Below are positions 54,246-63,819 of a DNA stretch of 64,000 bases, piece by piece (position 1 is the stretch's first letter; every line of letters begins with the position of its first letter). Both the position numbers and the translations under genes were made by a program. This stretch comes from Gari tellinella (lineage: Eukaryota; Mollusca; Bivalvia; Cardiida; Psammobiidae). Under the pieces are notes generated by a model. That model made no database searches and was not told where the DNA came from. It saw only the letters and a list, made by a program, of their open reading frames with translations. Where the stretch lies: contig OV277861.1 in NCBI GenBank assembly GCA_922989275.2, positions 11,904,040-11,968,039 on the forward strand, read 5' to 3'.

Positions 54246-54321
54246 CGGAGTTTGGACGTCTATATCGGTTTTATTGTTAGTTATTATTAGGCTGCATATT
54301 TCAGAACTAGTCAGTCAGTGA
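54246..54321 (+). CDS. Candidate terminal exon or retroelement tail
   Basis: An acceptor CTGTTTTCTTTGCAG is followed, in the phase left by 49665-49719, by an open frame GVWTSISVLLLVIIRLHISE, then LVSQ and TGA at 54319-54321. The run of hydrophobic residues would make a C-terminal membrane anchor. AATAAA follows at 54328. However, the tail AAATTTGATTTGATC resembles the 3' end of a retroelement, as at 55950-55976. Confidence is therefore low. Confidence 0.25.
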
Positions 54322-54389
54322 AAGTGAAATAAATTAAAATTTGATTTGATCATTAATACTTACCATCTGAGATATAGGTGTGAAGACTG

Positions 54390-54416
54390 AACATGGTGAA
54401 ACGAAAAGTTACATGG
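54390..54416 (+). CDS. Candidate short first coding exon (very weak)
   Basis: ATGGTGAAACGAAAAGTTAC then ATG/GTAAGAT would encode MVKRKVT plus two bases before a good donor. No matching downstream exon was found in the right phase. It is listed only because the start and donor are both good matches. Confidence 0.15.
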
Positions 54417-54654
54417 TAAGATTGTTTTACTCTACATGTAGCTGTGATAAATTATAGTCATCACTATACATGGTGTAGATCTATATAGTGTTCAAGAGTT
54501 GCTTTCTTTTGTATTATAGCTAAATCTTACTAGATCTAGCTGGATAATATTCACAGTTCTTGTTTATGATATTAAAACAATTTGCTATTTTTGATTATCT
54601 TAGTACCGACATTCATACATTCTGAGCTGCTTATAACTGAAGACTGCAGTGACA

Positions 54655-54885
54655 ATGGATACTTTCCAATTACCAATTAAGTCTAGTCCATTTTTGAATA
54701 TTTAGGGTTGATTTCAAAAATATATTGTAAAATGACAAACGGTGTAGGTCCTGATCAGAGTGCTCCTACAGGAGCCCTCTGATCAGAGTCCACACTGTTT
54801 GCATGGGCCAAGTGTGGTCCTCACAGGTACACTGTTTGTAAATCACAAGTATATCTGTATTCGTCGCTAGGGTTAAATGTGTTAA
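54655..54885. repeat. FB-C foldback element, eroded ends
   Basis: ATTAAGTCTAGTCCATTTTT, the palindrome GGTCCTGATCAGAGTGCTCC (spacer TACA) and its mirrored arm, then CGCTAGGGTTAAATGTGTTAA. Confidence 0.7.
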
Positions 54886-55091
54886 AAAAAATATGGTGCT
54901 CAATATAACTGCAGCAGGTGCAGAGGCACTCAGGGTCTGCTGTGTTGGTGAGCTGTTTGCATAAAAAGTGGTCTGTCGTCTTGTCTTATTTGGAGCTCGA
55001 ACATATATTGATATATGACAGTTACATGTCTGAAATCTGGACACCTCTGTGAATGGAAACAGGAAATTAATGACTAACTATTGCGTTGTGG

Positions 55092-55160
55092 GTTATGATG
55101 GTGTTGCAGAGAGCTCTTACATGAGCTTTCTGTAATACTATCGTGCTGCTCTGGGCGTCA
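55092..55160. repeat. FB-F-type palindrome, eroded
   Basis: GTGTTGCAGAGAGCTCTTAC with ATGAGCTTTCTGTAATAC, then outer GGTTATGATGG and CTATCGTGCTG pair partly. Confidence 0.45.
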
Positions 55161-55477
55161 GCCTGTCGGGGAACCGTTGGTGTTTTTGTCTGGTTTTCAG
55201 AATGTGTTACTGTATTTCAACCTATTTCTACATACGACCGTGGGATATTTCTACATTCCGATAGCGTCATCATTATGACGTCATATAACTACGGTTATGT
55301 GATGTCATAATTGTGTACAAATATATCGCATGCTTTGCTTAATCTGGTTCCCGTTGTGCTACAATAAACGGCGTTTTAACTTCTATATATCGACTCGAAC
55401 TCAGTTTGTAATATATTTAGACTGAGTATTTAATTTTCATTCTGGATCTAGATATATTTCGCTTTTGCTGTTTTCAG
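55160..55477. other. Nothing firm recognised
   Basis: It contains a small inverted arrangement of ATGACGTCATA/ATGTCATAA around 55268-55312. No gene is recognised. Confidence 0.3.
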
Positions 55478-55566
55478 GGGTTTCTAGCCTGCCCTGGAAT
55501 ATCTGTTTAAGTGTTGGATATCTTGATGATTCTTCTGCTGTGGAAATCTCTCACTGCGTCATGCAG
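55478..55566 (+). CDS. Candidate internal exon (weak)
   Basis: Acceptor TTTGCTGTTTTCAG and donor CATGCAG/GTTTCA bound 89 bp. One frame is open throughout: VSSLPWNICLSVGYLDDSSA then VEISHCVMQ. It enters with two leftover bases and leaves in phase 0. The peptide is not recognised. An open frame of this length occurs by chance fairly often. Confidence 0.2.
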
Positions 55567-55642
55567 GTTTCATAATATTTTAGTATTTTAAAAGCATATG
55601 TTTCTTTAATCTGCTATTGAGCTGCTTTTGTCTGTACATATT

Positions 55643-55856
55643 TAACCCTTTACCTGCTAATCCCGAATTTAATACAATCTGCAAACGGTTCAGATCCAGA
55701 TAAGACGCTTAGTCAGGCAGCGTTTCATCTTGATACAAACTGTTTGACACTCGTTTTTGGTTTTCTATAATTAAAAATTGCATAGAAATCTGAATGTTAC
55801 GAAATTTGTAAACGACAATTTCAAAGGAGTCGATATTATAGCAGGATAAGGGTTAA
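55643..55856. repeat. FB-D foldback MITE with TTAA ends
   Basis: TTAACCCTTTACCTGCTAAT and AGCAGGATAAGGGTTAA. The arms GCAAACGGTTCAGATCCAG and TTGATACAAACTGTTTGAC pair partly. Confidence 0.75.
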
Positions 55857-55879
55857 AACTATAGAAAATCTATGTATGT

Positions 55880-55976
55880 AATACTTTAATGGAGGGCCTC
55901 ATGGAGGATTAGTCATTAGACTAAATAGGCTACCCTCTTTAAATAAAGTCTTCAAATCAAATCAAATCAAATCACC
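55880..55976 (+). repeat. Retroelement 3' end with AAATC tail
   Basis: AGGGCCTCATGGAGGATTAG and AATAAAG are followed by AAATC repeated four times, a typical non-LTR or SINE tail. Confidence 0.55.
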
Positions 55977-56031
55977 CTGATGCACATGATATAATTTATA
56001 CCAGCAATTTACTGAAACCCTTAAAACTGTT

Positions 56032-56152
56032 TGCATGCTAGCAACGGATATGTCCCACAGTGATTACCTTTGCAAACAATTTGGATCCAGATGAGACGCG
56101 GCATAACACAGGGTCTCATCAGGATCCAAATTGTTAAACACTCTGATCCAGA
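56032..56152. repeat. FB-D element, nearly complete
   Basis: GCATGCTAGCAACGGATA, then TTTGGATCCAGATGAGACGC pairs with GGGTCTCATCAGGATCCAAA. Confidence 0.65.
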
Positions 56153-56153
56153 T

Positions 56154-56403
56154 TAACTCTTTCCTCCCTGAAACTTTAAATGGACAAATCCAGTTTCCTT
56201 TTTAGTCTAGTCCATTTCTGACTTCTAAGGGTTGTTTTTGTCAATGTTTGGCATTATGACAAACAGTGAACACCCTGATCAGAGGGCTCCTTTCGGAGCC
56301 CTCTGATCTGGGTCTTCACTGTTTGCATAGGACAAGTGTACTATTCGCATGTACACTGTTTGAAGAGGACGCCTATATGCGGGACTAGGGCTCAAAGGGT
56401 TAA
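56154..56403. repeat. FB-C foldback MITE, complete
   Basis: TTAACTCTTTCCTCCCTGAA start and GGGCTCAAAGGGTTAA end. The palindrome is GATCAGAGGGCTCC / GGAGCCCTCTGATC over TTTC. Confidence 0.82.
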
Positions 56404-56409
56404 AAAGAC

Positions 56410-56690
56410 ATTTGATCAGTTTACACCCTCTTGTCTGGAGCTCTGTGACTTTAGTAGAGAATAAGAAGGTTTACAGGTAGAAAAGGTCGAAATAAGACAG
56501 TAGAGCCTTAAAAAATAACACATCCGGTAGTACAGGTGTCAAATTATAGCAAATACGAAATAACAAGGTGTAGAGGGTTAATAAATTATACATCCTGTAA
56601 ATTTGATAAATGTTGTGCACTTTAGGTGTGGTTGAGACAAAAGTGCATCACTAAGTTTAATTGACTTGCTGTGACTTTAGTTAATATTAT
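56410..56690. other. Nothing recognised
   Basis: AT-rich. No gene or named repeat. Confidence 0.3.
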
Positions 56691-56691
56691 T

Positions 56692-56944
56692 TTAACCCAT
56701 TACCCAATAATCTGTTTATAACATTAAATACAGGCGATCACTTAAAGCAGGTTAAAAGTAAAGCAGAATGTGCCTTAAGGCACATTCTGCTTTACTTTCA
56801 GCCTGCTTTAAACTACCATCTTCTAGACTATATCAAGATATTTGTCATTGTAATTGTTCATGAGGTTATAAACTGGAACCATTTTCTTTAGCGGAGGAAT
56901 AAATCAATCACGCTAAAAGTCGCTTATATGGGGGAAAAGGTTAA
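56692..56944. repeat. FB-A foldback MITE, complete
   Basis: TTAACCCATTACCCAATAAT and GCTTATATGGGGGAAAAGGTTAA. The core is GTGCCTTAAGGCAC. Confidence 0.8.
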
Positions 56945-57142
56945 CAGTATTATGACATGCATTGTGGTACAGTGAAGTAGACACTATTCTTTCACATTTG
57001 AACAAAAAATAAAACACATACATGGTGCACTAAAATGAGAAAATGTAGCAAGGGTATAAAATTCTACTGGTCCGTTCACTATGGGGAGTAACATTTTGTT
57101 AGGGTGGGCAGACTTTCTAAGAATTTATAACAGAAACTAATA

Positions 57143-57336
57143 CAGAGCACCAGATAAGGGTAGTTTTTTCAAACACTAAAATTTTTATTTCTGAATTAAA
57201 CCCTATGGTATCACTACTCATTAGAATCGTCTCTTCGAGACGATTCTAAAGAGTAGTAACACCATAGGATTTGGTGCTAAAATGAGTGAAAAAATGTTTG
57301 GTTTGTTGAAAAAACTTCCTCTTATCTGGAGCCCTG
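57143..57336. mobile_element. 194-bp CAG...CTG hairpin MITE with 6-bp target duplication
   Basis: CAGAGCACCAGATAAG at the left and CTTATCTGGAGCCCTG at the right pair. CTAATA is duplicated (57137-57142 and 57337-57342). The centre is a perfect hairpin, TTAGAATCGTCTC / GAGACGATTCTAA, and the whole element folds back. Confidence 0.85.
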
Positions 57337-57539
57337 CTAATAAGCCAAATGTCATAAGTATACCTTGCTTAGAATTTAAAACATTAATCTCCCATAGACC
57401 AAAATCAACATTTTGCATATATTTTTTATATTTTCTATCCAAAAACTTCACCGTCACTCAATGACAATGCTGTCTGAGCCATGCGACATTCTTTTGCTAT
57501 GTGATATTCAGAGACATAGGGGCAAGTAACTCTTACGTC

Positions 57540-58260
57540 TCGTGATATTGATTTTGGTCTGTCTGTTTGTTTGTCCATCCATCTGTTTTTCTGTACACAG
57601 CTTAAACCTTGGCCATAACTTTAGGACTATATCCAATAGAGTTTTATATTTGACATGTGTACTCAACTCAAGAAGTTCATGAGTTCAGTACAAGTTGGGA
57701 AATGTCTGGCATAGGTCAAGGTCATGTAGAGGTCATTTAAAGGTAAAATAGAATTTATATTGACCATAACTTTTGAACTACACATTGTGATACAGACTGG
57801 CATGTGTACTCAACTCAAGAAGCTCTTTAGCTCATTGTAAGTTGGGTCATGTTCAACAAAGGTCAAGGTCATTTAAAGTTCAGAAGAGACTGAACCTTAC
57901 ATTGGTCGTAACTTTTGAACAACATGGACTACAGACCTCATGTTTGTACTAATTAAAGCAACTGTTGAGCCTAGTACAAATTTGGTCATGTCTTACAAGG
58001 GTCAATGTCATTTAGAGATCAAATAGGAATTTAACATTGGGAGTTTCACATTTCATTTTCAGCTTTGGTCATAACTTTTGACCATATGACACAGACTTCA
58101 TATTAAGTTTGTACGTAATTCAAGCAGCAGTTGAGCTCAGTACAATTTTTTTTAATTTGGTCATGTCGGACAAAGGTCAAGGTCATTTAGAGGTTGAATA
58201 GGCATAATTTAACATTTGGAGTTTTGCATTTCATTTTCACCTTTGGCCTTGCATAAGACA
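57540..58260. repeat. TGACCTTGACC-related tandem cluster
   Basis: Four diverged ~150-180-bp units share GGTCAAGGTCATTTAGAGGT, CATAACTTTTGACC and ACAGACTTCATATT-like segments. Confidence 0.6.
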
Positions 58261-58329
58261 GCCACCTGTATATAACAGTCAGTTTAACTAGGTCCCAAAG
58301 GTGGCTGTCTTATACATGTTTGCCTGTAG

Positions 58330-59045
58330 TTATGTCTCTCCCCTTTAGGGTTGGTAGACATATTGGTGTTGTGCTTTCTGTCTGTCAGTCCGTCTGTCTG
58401 TTAAAATTCTTGACAAATGAACCAGCTATATGTGAGGATGGTCATGTGGTTTGGAATTTTGGCTGCAACAATTTTAACAGAAATTATGGCCTTTGTAGTT
58501 TTTCCTTTTTTCCTTATATAGAGTATATAGCGAAAAATTCTTGTGCAGCTAACTCCTCCTACACTATTTGAGGGATTTACTTCTTCAGACTTTTACACAT
58601 GTACCAGCTATATGTGAGGATGGTCGTGTGGTTTGGAATTTTTACTCCAACAATTTTGACAGAAGTTATTGCCCTTTGGAGTTTTTCCTTATATAGATTA
58701 TATAGCGAAAAAGTCTTGTGCAGCTAACTCCTCCTATACTATGTAAGAGTTTTCATTCAAACTTTTTACATATGAACCAGCTATATGTGAGGATGGTCAT
58801 GTAGATAGGCATATGGGGTGCAACAATAAAGATACTAACAAGGACATGTGATATTTGACTATACTGATCCTACTCCTTCCTTAAAAATGCCAAAAACTCG
58901 AGAATATGCATGTCACACAGTAAGTATACACACAATTTTAATCTGAAAATAAATGGCTTACAATTTACAATGTCAGTATTTTAACATATGAATTTATTCC
59001 TCTTATGGGTGCTGGGGCAGGGTACCGGGGGGAGACATGTGTTTT
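58330..59045. repeat. Repeat with ATGTCTCnCCC ends and tandem interior
   Basis: The ends ATGTCTCTCCCCTTTAGGG and GTACCGGGGGGAGACATG are inverted. Three internal units share GAACCAGCTATATGTGAGGA and TGGTCATGTGGTTTGGAATT. A 83-codon frame at 58320-58571 lies inside and is not recognised. Confidence 0.6.
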
Positions 59046-59049
59046 TCTC

Positions 59050-59440
59050 AAAAACAAGCTCTAGTTCATTTTGAGATCGCCATGGAACACTGTCAGGACA
59101 CTGTAACCGTAACCTAGACTGTTTATTTTTAAATTTAGAAAAAAACTTGTTTCATTTCCATCACAAGAACAACAAGGAGAACATTCTGTTGTACAATTTC
59201 AATTGACAGCAAAATAAAAACATTTCAATGACAAAACACTTTGGGGGCATTTGTCACTTACTGTGACATAGTTCTAGCAGCTGTCCATTTAATAATAGTG
59301 TTAAAGCATTTTTGAGTGAACTTTTATCACAATTTTTTATGCATTAAACAATGATGATTTAACATGGAATTACACTGCATGGAATGATTAGGATCCTATC
59401 TAATTGTACTGGTGGCTTGTTAGATCAGTGTATCCAAGAA
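59050..59440. other. Nothing recognised
   Basis: AT-rich. No gene or named repeat. Confidence 0.3.
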
Positions 59441-59442
59441 AT

Positions 59443-59531
59443 GGTTAAAGAAAAAAGAAATTATGTAAAGAACATCATGTCATTGTCATGCAAAAACAAT
59501 GTTCTTTACATAATTTCTTTTTTCTTTAACC
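59443..59531. repeat. Perfect 33-bp-stem hairpin
   Basis: GGTTAAAGAAAAAAGAAATT then ATGTAAAGAACAT (59443-59475) is exactly complementary to 59499-59531. The loop is 23 bases. Pairing continues imperfectly outward (CCAAGAAAT against GTTTCTACTATTGG). Confidence 0.8.
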
Positions 59532-59659
59532 GTTTCTACTATTGGGGCCACAGGTTAAGGAATGTGAGTGATTATTGTTGACATTGTGAAGATCGGAGCT
59601 TGACAAATGGGCTGACAATACTGTGATTGATAAAGATTGACAAAACTCACAACCTGTTA

Positions 59660-59852
59660 CAGTAAAAACATCTCTATTACTACCACAAAATTGTGTTAAT
59701 TATTAGGTGTTTATGACAGGTTACTGCGAAAGACATGTGACTGCTTAAAGCAAGGTGACAAGTAAAACTATCACCTTGCTTTAAGCTGTCATCTGTCTTC
59801 TATACAACCAATTAGTCTTCGTTTTAGTGGGTGTAATAGAGAGGTTTGACTG
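59660..59852. repeat. FB-B foldback element
   Basis: The left end CAGTAAAAACATCTCTATTA and right end TAATAGAGAGGTTTGACTG pair, with TA on both sides. Part of the core is deleted (CAAGGTGACAAGTAAAACTATCACCTTG). Confidence 0.72.
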
Positions 59853-60110
59853 TATTGAGTTTGTTTGTCACAGATACATTTTGTTGGTACACACTTTGGA
59901 TTGTAGGTTTGATTGGCAAAAACACTGAAATAAGGCATCGAAGTAAAATTTATTCTAAATTTTTTAAACAAATCCAAAATTTTTTACTAGTCATTTCAAT
60001 CGTCTATATGTTTTAATGATATCATTTTGTACAGAGTGCTGCTTCCTAAAACCAAACGCTGCCTTTAATTTATTCCTGAAGAAAATAATTCTACTTTGTA
60101 CAGTCATATG

Positions 60111-60150
60111 AACAATAGGAGCTTTCTGCATTACTGATATATCCTGTATT
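60111..60150. repeat. FB-F fragment
   Basis: AGGAGCTTTCTGCATTACTG matches the right arm of FB-F. The left arm is absent. Confidence 0.4.
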
Positions 60151-60272
60151 TAGTAGACACTTGACCATAGAGCTCTGTTTTTGTCTTTCTTGAATGTTTT
60201 GTGAGCAAAAATGAACAAAATTAATGATTAAGGACCAATATATTCGTTCCATTTACAGGCACTTGTTTTTAA

Positions 60273-60510
60273 CAACCCCTTACTCCAGAACCCAGAAACC
60301 TTTTAGTTTTGAAAATGGTGACCACTTAAAGCAGGTTGAAAGTAAAGCAGAATGCACCTGAAGGTGCATTCTGCTTTACTTTCAGCCTGTTTTAAGCTTC
60401 CATCTGATAGGATACAGAAACAATTTCTTAAGGTGCCTATCTATGACTTCATAAAGTGCAACTCTTTTCTTTGGTGGAAGAATAAATTAAGGCATATATG
60501 ATAAAAAGGT
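60273..60510. repeat. FB-A foldback MITE
   Basis: AACCCCTTACTCCAGAACCC at the left, core GCACCTGAAGGTGC, right arm TGGAAGAATAAATTAAGGC. The terminal TTAAs are eroded. Confidence 0.72.
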
Positions 60511-60519
60511 TTATTATAT

Positions 60520-61040
60520 ACCTATTCAAAAAACAAGCGAATACAGGCCATACAATCTTTTTCCGTATCAGATGGTCCGTATCAGATGGCATATATGCTA
60601 CACAATGTTGACGTCACTGCTTTTATGCAACACAAGCTGTACACGATCTATTAATATAAAGAAGTGTTGCGCGTAACGTTTCGGAATTCCAGGTCCGATG
60701 CTATTTTAAAAAAAAAGTTGAAACTAAGAATTGGTCAACTTTGAATAGTTAATTTCCATTTTAAGCGTGAATAACCCAAATCACACACTTTTACTAATAA
60801 TGAACGTTATTTGCAAAACGCAACTTCTTAAATAACGGATTCAATTGAGAACAAAGTGATTCGTTTTAAAAAATAATGACGTAATTTATTAGTGGTCACA
60901 TGACTTCCATCAATAGTTTTGCATAGAACTCAGGATATTTAACATATAGGGGCCTACATGTATGGGTATATGTGGTTATTCGGTTGAACAATATATAGAT
61001 CTAGATCTAGTCCCAAACAGCTTAGGTATATAATAAAAGA
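60520..61040. other. Nothing recognised
   Basis: AT-rich, with a short GATCCGTATCAGATGG direct duplication near 60563-60590. No gene is recognised. Confidence 0.3.
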
Positions 61041-61043
61041 AAC

Positions 61044-61190
61044 ATCACCACAGTGTGTGATCCGGGGTCTTGTATCAGTTCTCGTTGGTTGTGTAATCCA
61101 GATCACACTCGTGGCTGCACCTCTCGTGAGATCTGGATTACACAACCAACTCGAACTGATACAAGACCCCAGATCACACACTGTGGTGAT
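61044..61190. repeat. 147-bp hairpin with ~68-bp arms
   Basis: ATCACCACAGTGTGTGATCC through GGTTGTGTAATCCAGATC pairs with the mirrored right arm ending GATCACACACTGTGGTGAT. There are only a few mismatches and a loop near GCTGCACCTC. Confidence 0.8.
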
Positions 61191-61199
61191 ATTCCATTT

Positions 61200-61580
61200 G
61201 TATCTATTGGGTAATAGGTTAGGAGCCCTGAGTTCTCAGAAATTACACAGTGTGTATATACTGACCATACACAGAGCTTTGGAAATACAACAAAGAGTGA
61301 AATATTATCTCTGACAGCATGCGATAATTATGTAATTTTGTTTGTTAAACCTTTTAATTTGGTTTAGCGATATTTTAGTCATGTTTATGATGTCTTGATA
61401 ATCATAGATAGAGGAACACCTTGAATGTTTGCCTGTATCTGAAACAAATGACAAACTAAACTAAACGCACTGCGGCATTAGCTGACTGAAAGTAAAGCAG
61501 AATGCTTATCATGCTGGCTGAATTGTTCTTTGCTTCAAATAATCGTAGTAAAAATTAAATCAAAATTAGTTACAAAAGGC
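61200..61580. other. Nothing recognised
   Basis: AT-rich. A fragment GAAAGTAAAGCAGAATGC near 61488-61505 recalls the FB-A arm. Confidence 0.3.
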
Positions 61581-61584
61581 AGAA

Positions 61585-61680
61585 GATGAGTGGCAAACAT
61601 TTCTGGATCCAGATCAGTCGCCACATTAAGCGGCGTCTGATCTGGATTCAAACTATTTGCAAATGTAAGCCAAGATGAGA
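61585..61680. repeat. FB-D-type palindrome
   Basis: GGATCCAGATCAGTCGCC pairs with GGCGTCTGATCTGGATTC across ACATTAAGC. TTTGCAAATG follows on the right. Confidence 0.6.
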
Positions 61681-61689
61681 GTTAAGCAG

Positions 61690-62070
61690 CCACCTTTTTT
61701 TAATACTGTATAAGGCTTTGACTATAAGGAACTTCAGGTTTGAGTGTTACTGTTTCCAATTGTTTGATGACTAGCTAGCGTTTGACCTATTTACCAATTA
61801 ATTATCTATTTGTTTACCTCAAAATAAAAGAAGTCCTATATTTTTTTATGTAGTGATGTATCTTTTTTGATACGGTTGCCCTGTACGGGATGACTGATAA
61901 TTTCAACTAATTTTGTTACTGTTTGAAGAGCTATCAAATAGGACAGATCAAGCCCGAGTGAGAAATACTTATGGAATATACAACTGATCGGTAAACTGTT
62001 TTTTTGTTTTTTTTAGATAATCAAACTTGCCTTTAGCAGCCATTTGAAAGAAGACAAAAATTAGTATGTG
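61690..62070. other. Nothing firm recognised
   Basis: AT-rich. A possible acceptor TTTTTTTAG at about 62017 with GTATGTG 47 bases later gives no convincing peptide. Confidence 0.3.
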
Positions 62071-62074
62071 AAAC

Positions 62075-62155
62075 AGGATGCAACTAAATGCTAGACAACA
62101 GTAAAGCAGAAAGCTCTTAAAGGAGCTTTCTGGTTTACTGTTGTAGTGCATTAAG
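62075..62155. repeat. FB-F palindrome
   Basis: ACAGTAAAGCAGAAAGCTC pairs with GAGCTTTCTGGTTTACTGT. Outer TGCAACTAAATGC and GTAGTGCATTAA pair partly. Confidence 0.65.
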
Positions 62156-62159
62156 GCAG

Positions 62160-62500
62160 TCTGTCATCTTTTAACTTGCAGATTACCTGCAATTATTTAA
62201 GGCATTACTATGTATTTATCTAATGAAATATTGCAGAATAGTCACTATTAAAAGTTATGAGTCAGAAGTCAAACACCACTACTTACTGTGATTAATATTT
62301 CCAATAACTTACTATTCCAGGAAATATCTGCTAATCACTTTCATCTTGCTTTAAGCTGCCACATGTACAAAAACATGGCAATCTGTAAATGAAGTAAACA
62401 ATAAGCAACAATTGTAATTTAATACAGCTTGGGTCTATCAGCATTATATACCAAGGATAACATAAAAAGAGTAAGAAATACTCTTATTTTCATTGTGGTC
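62160..62500. other. Nothing recognised
   Basis: AT-rich. TCATCTTGCTTTAAGCTGCC near 62342 is a stray foldback arm. Confidence 0.3.
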
Positions 62501-62501
62501 C

Positions 62502-62761
62502 TTAACCCTTTACTCTATAAATACACCTTTTTATGCCTCTGATTTATTCCTCTACATAGAAAAATTATTATAGTTTCATTTTATACAGTTATGAATATAC
62601 GTATGATAAAATTTATTTTCTATATTCTGGCAAATGGTAGCTTAAAGCAGGCTGAAAGTAAAGCAGAATGTGCCTTAAGGCACATTCTGCTTTACTTTCA
62701 ACCTGCTTTAAGTGGTCGCCTATTTTCAGAACTAGAATCAGGCTATGGGGTAATGCGTTAA
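62502..62761. repeat. FB-A foldback MITE, complete
   Basis: TTAACCCTTTACTCTATAAA and GGCTATGGGGTAATGCGTTAA. The core is GTGCCTTAAGGCAC. Confidence 0.82.
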
Positions 62762-62768
62762 AGGTGAT

Positions 62769-63668
62769 CAGGGTTTTCCCTAGGCTTTGACAAATGGGGG
62801 ACATTGTGTCCCCCAGGTTTCTTAATTGGGGGACAAAACTAATTTTTGGGGGTCACTTGTCTCGACACTGCTATTTATCTTTCAATTAAATTTTAGGACA
62901 TCATGTATTATAAGTCTTGTTTTTCCTCTACTGAACGCTATATTAGAGCGTCTATGGATACTTTAATAGACCCTTCTACTTTTTTCATGCTAGATCTATG
63001 TTTAAACTGATTGCAATGACATATGCTTTAGTGCCTCTCTATAAACACTTGATTTTTCGTGTCAATCAGAACGGAATCAAGTGTTGTCAGTGATGTTCGA
63101 AAGTTAAAAACACCTTTTGTGAAACGAGTTTTTCTATTAGATTTCTTACAAGGATAATGGTACATTTCGGCGTTACTCTCGGGAAACTCAAGCCAGGTAT
63201 TATACCGTATAGTGACTATACATTTTAAGTCACGTAGACCAAAATATGTTTGGTCGTTTTATAAGGAATAGCCTCAGATGAATCTGACTCGTACTCACTC
63301 AGTGACAGATGTTTTACTTGTTTCCGCTTGGTTTCTCGCAGAAGTCGACGCAAAATAGTTTGAAAAGAGCCATCGTTCAATTTGTTTTCATTTACTACAG
63401 ACGGGAGGCGCTTAAATTACCAATTTTAAGTAAACGATTTTACAGAGAAATTATTGCAGCACAGTCTATATGCGATGAACTAGTATAAAACACGGACTGT
63501 TCCGAACTTCCGGTTTTCATAAATCGTAATGGCGCCGGGGCAGAAATCGAAGTTGAACCATGGATTTTCGAAGTTGCGTCAAATTTGGTGCACAGTAAAA
63601 ATGTTTGAGGGACATTTTATCAAAACGTGCGTCATGGGCGCGCATTTTGTGCGCCAGGGAAAACCCTG
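62769..63668. mobile_element. 0.9-kb CAGGGTTTTCCCT element with 6-bp target duplication
   Basis: CAGGGTTTTCCCT at 62769 is inverted as AGGGAAAACCCTG ending at 63668. GGTGAT flanks both ends (62763-62768 and 63669-63674). A GGGGGACA-rich stretch near 62795-62850 lies just inside the left end. No coding content is seen. Confidence 0.85.
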
Positions 63669-63674
63669 GGTGAT

Positions 63675-63817
63675 TATGTGGAGGAAAGTGTTAGGATAGG
63701 TTGCAGCTTAGAGTAAGATGAAAGTAATGTTCAATTAACTATCATCTGTCTATAACACCATCATTGAGTGATGGTTAGCAGTAGGGGTGTAACAATACGT
63801 TGAAATCCGTATTGCAA
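63675..63817. other. Short unassigned stretch
   Basis: TTGCAGCTTAGAGTAAGATG and AAAGTAATG recall foldback arms. The ends are not definable. Confidence 0.3.
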
Positions 63818-63819
63818 TA

